Of a stretch of 64,000 nt of DNA, positions 60,760-64,000 are shown piece by piece (position 1 is the first letter of the stretch; each line of letters begins with the position of its first letter). Location: positions 62,001 to 126,000 of the forward strand of contig NZ_DYHZ01000006.1 in NCBI RefSeq assembly GCF_020723905.1, in the 5' to 3' direction. The DNA is from Anaerolinea thermophila. Lineage in GTDB: Bacteria; Chloroflexota; Anaerolineae; Anaerolineales; Anaerolineaceae. A program made the position numbers and the translations under genes. Below the pieces are notes generated by a model. That model made no database searches, was not told where the DNA came from, and saw only the letters and a list, made by a program, of their open reading frames with translations.

Positions 60760-61907
60760 GCATAACCTCGCAGAATATTGTGATTCCATTTAACCGCCTG
60801 ACCGTGGTGGGGAATGAACTTATCTATTTACAGGAAGCGATTGAAAGCGGACATGTATCGGGTGATGGAACCTTTACCAGACGTTGTCATGCTTATTTAG
60901 AACAAACTTTGGAAGTGCCAAAAGTACTGCTGACCACTTCCTGCACCCATGCCCTGGAGATGAGCGCGCTGTTGCTGGAAATTCAGCCGGGGGATGAAGT
61001 CATTGTTCCAGACTTCACATTTGTTTCTACCGTCAATGCTTTTGTGTTGCGCGGGGCAAAACCAGTTTTTGTGGACATCCGTCCGGATACCCTCAATCTG
61101 GACGAAAGCCTGCTGGAAGCAAAAATCACTTCGAAAACAAAAGCCATCATCCCTGTCCATTACGCCGGAGTCGGGTGCGAGATGGATAGCATCATGGAAA
61201 TTGCCAACCGGTACAGCATTGCAGTTGTCGAGGATAACGCTCACGGATTGTTTGGAAAATACAAAGGAAAGTACCTGGGCACATTTGGGCAACTGGCTAC
61301 TCAAAGTTTTCACGAAACCAAGAACTTTTCCTGTGGAGAAGGTGGCGCGTTATTGATCAACGATCCCCGGTTCATCGAACGTGCAGAAATTCTGCGAGAG
61401 AAAGGCACGAACCGGAGCCGTTTCTTCCGCGGGCAGGTGGATAAGTACAGCTGGGTAGATATTGGTTCAAGTTACCTGCCTTCAGACATGCTGGCAGGCT
61501 TCTTACTGGGGCAACTGGAAGCCCGGGAGTCCATACAATCAAGGCGTAAAGAAATCTGGGAAACCTATTATCAAGAATTGCAATCCTGGGCTGGGCGCAA
61601 TCAGGTCAGGCTCCCCATCGTACCGGAAACCTGTGAACAAGCCTATCACATGTTCTACCTGTTAATGCCTGATCTTGAAAGCCGGCAAGGGCTTATTCAA
61701 CACTTGAAAAGCCAGGGAATTCTCAGCGTTTTCCATTATCTCCCTTTGCATTTATCAGAAATGGGCAGGCGCTTTGGAGGACAACCGGGAGATTGTCCAG
61801 TTACCGAGGATATCAGTGACCGTTTGATCCGGTTACCTTTTTATTTTTCGCTCAGTTTAGAAGAGCAGGAAAAAGTCATTCAAGCCATTTTCGCGTTTCA
61901 AATATAA
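60756..61907 (+). CDS. wecE: dTDP-4-amino-4,6-dideoxygalactose transaminase (WecE/RffA family)
   Basis: IPFNRLTVVGNELIYLQEAIESGHVSGDGTFTRRC; TTSCTHALEMSALL; SFHETKNFSCGEGGAL. Confidence 0.92.
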   Translation: MSITSQNIVIPFNRLTVVGNELIYLQEAIESGHVSGDGTFTRRCHAYLEQTLEVPKVLLTTSCTHALEMSALLLEIQPGDEVIVPDFTFVSTVNAFVLRGAKPVFVDIRPDTLNLDESLLEAKITSKTKAIIPVHYAGVGCEMDSIMEIANRYSIAVVEDNAHGLFGKYKGKYLGTFGQLATQSFHETKNFSCGEGGALLINDPRFIERAEILREKGTNRSRFFRGQVDKYSWVDIGSSYLPSDMLAGFLLGQLEARESIQSRRKEIWETYYQELQSWAGRNQVRLPIVPETCEQAYHMFYLLMPDLESRQGLIQHLKSQGILSVFHYLPLHLSEMGRRFGGQPGDCPVTEDISDRLIRLPFYFSLSLEEQEKVIQAIFAFQI

Positions 61908-61944
61908 AACGAGGGAAGTGTACAAGAAAAAGGAGCGGAGTGAA

Positions 61945-64000
61945 ATGATACAAGTGAAATTACATAAAGTCATTACCGTTTTGACGCTGTTGGGGATTCT
62001 CATTTCAGGTTTGATGGGAATACCCAATCAAACGGTCAAAGCGCAAGCCACAGTTCAGCGGGCAGACGCTATTGTTCTGGTCAATTCCACCAGTGCCCGG
62101 TACTGGGAATTCCAGCAATGGGTTCAGCCTTACCTGGATCAATTCGGCGTTGCCTATACCCTGGTAGATATTTCTTCCTCACCGCTCCCCTCGCAAATTT
62201 CCGATTACGCCCTGATCATAATTGGGCATGGGCAACTGGATTTACAAGGCACCTATCTGGACGCATCCGAACACCAGTTGATCACCAATGCCGTCAGCCA
62301 GGGAACCGGACTGGTTAATTTTGATTCATTCCTCACCCAAAATGGCACAACCCCTCTCTATGGATTTATTCAGAACATCTTTTCCTTTGGGTACAACAGC
62401 GGGATCTCTTCCAACCAGGCTCAGGTGCAATCCCAAGCCTCAATTGGCTCCTATATTTTGCAAAATCAAAACACCAATGCTACCTACACCCTCTTTGGAA
62501 GCATTACTCCTCAAGGAATCATTCTGGGGACTAATACATCTGTTTTGCTCTCTCTTGGGAATCAACCGCTCTTAATAGCGGGAATTTATGGTCAGGGGCG
62601 AGCCATACAGTGGAGTTCTATAGCCTGGATGAATCCTAATATTTGGGGACCCCTGCAGGGATGGGACGATATAGTATGGCGAAGCATCGTCTGGGCTGCA
62701 AGAAAGCCTTTCGTGCTGCAAGCCCTTCCTCCATTCGTGACACTTCGCATTGACGATGTGGAAGGTCCTTTCCCATGGCTGGTTTCGACAGTAAACCAGG
62801 GGTTCCGCCCCTGGACAGGAATCTTCCTGGACACAATTACCGATGTGAACACTCTCCGTTCGCTGGCGAATACCGGATCGGTAACAGTATCGATCCATGC
62901 AAGAAGCCCCTGGGACTTCTTTTACTTCAACCATGAAGGGGGTGTAAACCTTCCTGACTCTGTGATTAACCAAAATTTTGCAGATGGCAGCGCATGGCAC
63001 ACCCTAAACCAGATTCCGATTTCAAAACTGGTAATCCCCCATTACTACGAAATCGGGACCAACGCATTTAATGGATTGAACAACTGGGGTGTGGAATTTG
63101 TAGGTGTCCCTATTCCGCCGGGCCGTTTATATGACGGCAATTGCCTCCAGGCTGGCCCTTATCGAAAATGGGCGGGTACAGATTGTATCGTCACCGACAA
63201 TCGTCCATTTTACTACGCTGACGATCTGACCATTTCGGGACACCCGGAATTGAATGGCGAATTCATGGTCATGATCAGTGAAATGCGCGGCATCCCTGCA
63301 TACGAATGGGCACCTGACAATAATGTTTCAGCAACCGTCACCCGCGGGGTAAACCAGATTTCCCGCGCCCTGAACAGTCTGGTACTGGCAACCTTATTCA
63401 CACATGAGTATTACATTCATAACATCTCATCCGGCAACTGGGACTCCATCCTGTCTGGAATTTATAATGGCGTTCAATTCTATAACCCCGAATTTGTGAC
63501 GCTGGACTATGCGCTCCAGTACGTCAGAGCACTGCATACCTCCCACATTTCCAGCAGCGTGATTAATCCGGTCAGTGGACTGCTTGAGACAACCTTAAGC
63601 GGGCGAACCGATCTGGAAACACGCTTTATGGTCTTCACAGAATCCAACGGACAAATCCAACGATGGTTCCTGCCTGTGCCGGTTTTTAATGGCAATATCA
63701 CCGTAAGTTATGATTTGGGAGTACCACCTCCCCCAACGGCTACGCCAACAACGATTCCGCTGACACCGACAGCCACTGCGGTTCAACCCACCCCGACATT
63801 TACCACACAACCCACCTCAACGCCGAATCCCACCCAGCAACCTACAGCCACCCCAAGCCCTACCCTTTCCCCCACCCCGATTCCCGGGCAACCCATACAA
63901 ATTAACCTCTATGAGGATCAGCATCAGGATCCAGTACTGGTTACCACTACAAACCTCAACGCGTTAAATGCTACCGATAACCAGTGGACAGAATTTCTCT
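61945..64000 (+). CDS. Secreted NodB/polysaccharide-deacetylase-like protein with Thr/Pro linker; 3' truncated
   Basis: ORF open from ATG 61945 to window end (absent from track because no stop); signal peptide; FVTLRIDDVEGPFPW; TPTTIPLTPTATAVQPTPTFTTQPTSTPNPT linker. Confidence 0.6.
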   Translation, partial: MIQVKLHKVITVLTLLGILISGLMGIPNQTVKAQATVQRADAIVLVNSTSARYWEFQQWVQPYLDQFGVAYTLVDISSSPLPSQISDYALIIIGHGQLDLQGTYLDASEHQLITNAVSQGTGLVNFDSFLTQNGTTPLYGFIQNIFSFGYNSGISSNQAQVQSQASIGSYILQNQNTNATYTLFGSITPQGIILGTNTSVLLSLGNQPLLIAGIYGQGRAIQWSSIAWMNPNIWGPLQGWDDIVWRSIVWAARKPFVLQALPPFVTLRIDDVEGPFPWLVSTVNQGFRPWTGIFLDTITDVNTLRSLANTGSVTVSIHARSPWDFFYFNHEGGVNLPDSVINQNFADGSAWHTLNQIPISKLVIPHYYEIGTNAFNGLNNWGVEFVGVPIPPGRLYDGNCLQAGPYRKWAGTDCIVTDNRPFYYADDLTISGHPELNGEFMVMISEMRGIPAYEWAPDNNVSATVTRGVNQISRALNSLVLATLFTHEYYIHNISSGNWDSILSGIYNGVQFYNPEFVTLDYALQYVRALHTSHISSSVINPVSGLLETTLSGRTDLETRFMVFTESNGQIQRWFLPVPVFNGNITVSYDLGVPPPPTATPTTIPLTPTATAVQPTPTFTTQPTSTPNPTQQPTATPSPTLSPTPIPGQPIQINLYEDQHQDPVLVTTTNLNALNATDNQWTEFL

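Noticed and set aside
63715-63900. Tandem ACC/CCA-rich repeat as a DNA satellite or CRISPR-like array
   Set aside because: It is in-frame coding for a Thr/Pro linker, irregular in unit length
1-64000. tRNA, rRNA, CRISPR arrays, transposases or integrases
   Set aside because: None recognised by eye; an automated tRNAscan/CRISPR search was not possible

Overview
This 64 kb window is almost fully coding bacterial DNA. Gene content and the many Thr/Pro-rich linkers in secreted proteins suggest Chloroflexota, Anaerolineae-like; this is an inference, since no rRNA is present. Positions 1-35.7 kb are mostly housekeeping: GAF proteins, a MoxR/DUF58/DUF4129 operon, an M20 peptidase, udk, several alpha/beta hydrolases, a three-gene helicase/nuclease set, moaA, upp, ruvB-queA, a family-5-like UDG, thrC, an MVA-pathway decarboxylase, an rseP-like gene, acyP and uvrB. 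Positions 36-64 kb form a long co-directional cell-surface glycan and secreted-protein locus: an initiating sugar transferase, heptose kinase and phosphatase, two AMP-ligases with an ACP, asnB and nadE, Asp-box proteins, two DUF362 Tat proteins, an acyltransferase, an SGNH-like protein, a GT2, and WecD-like and WecE genes. The two best discoveries are: (1) an AhpC/TSA-type peroxiredoxin (13070-13549, minus strand) split in the ORF track only by an in-frame TGA at the peroxidatic Cys position (RGFI-[TGA]-PYCRQH), a candidate selenoprotein with a plausible bacterial SECIS hairpin just downstream; (2) a structured leader (about 35868-36040) with a strong sigma-70-like promoter, nested helices, a possible pseudoknot, and a closing helix mutually exclusive with an intrinsic terminator, upstream of the glycan operon, a candidate undescribed riboswitch or attenuator. 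All structures and family calls were made by eye.
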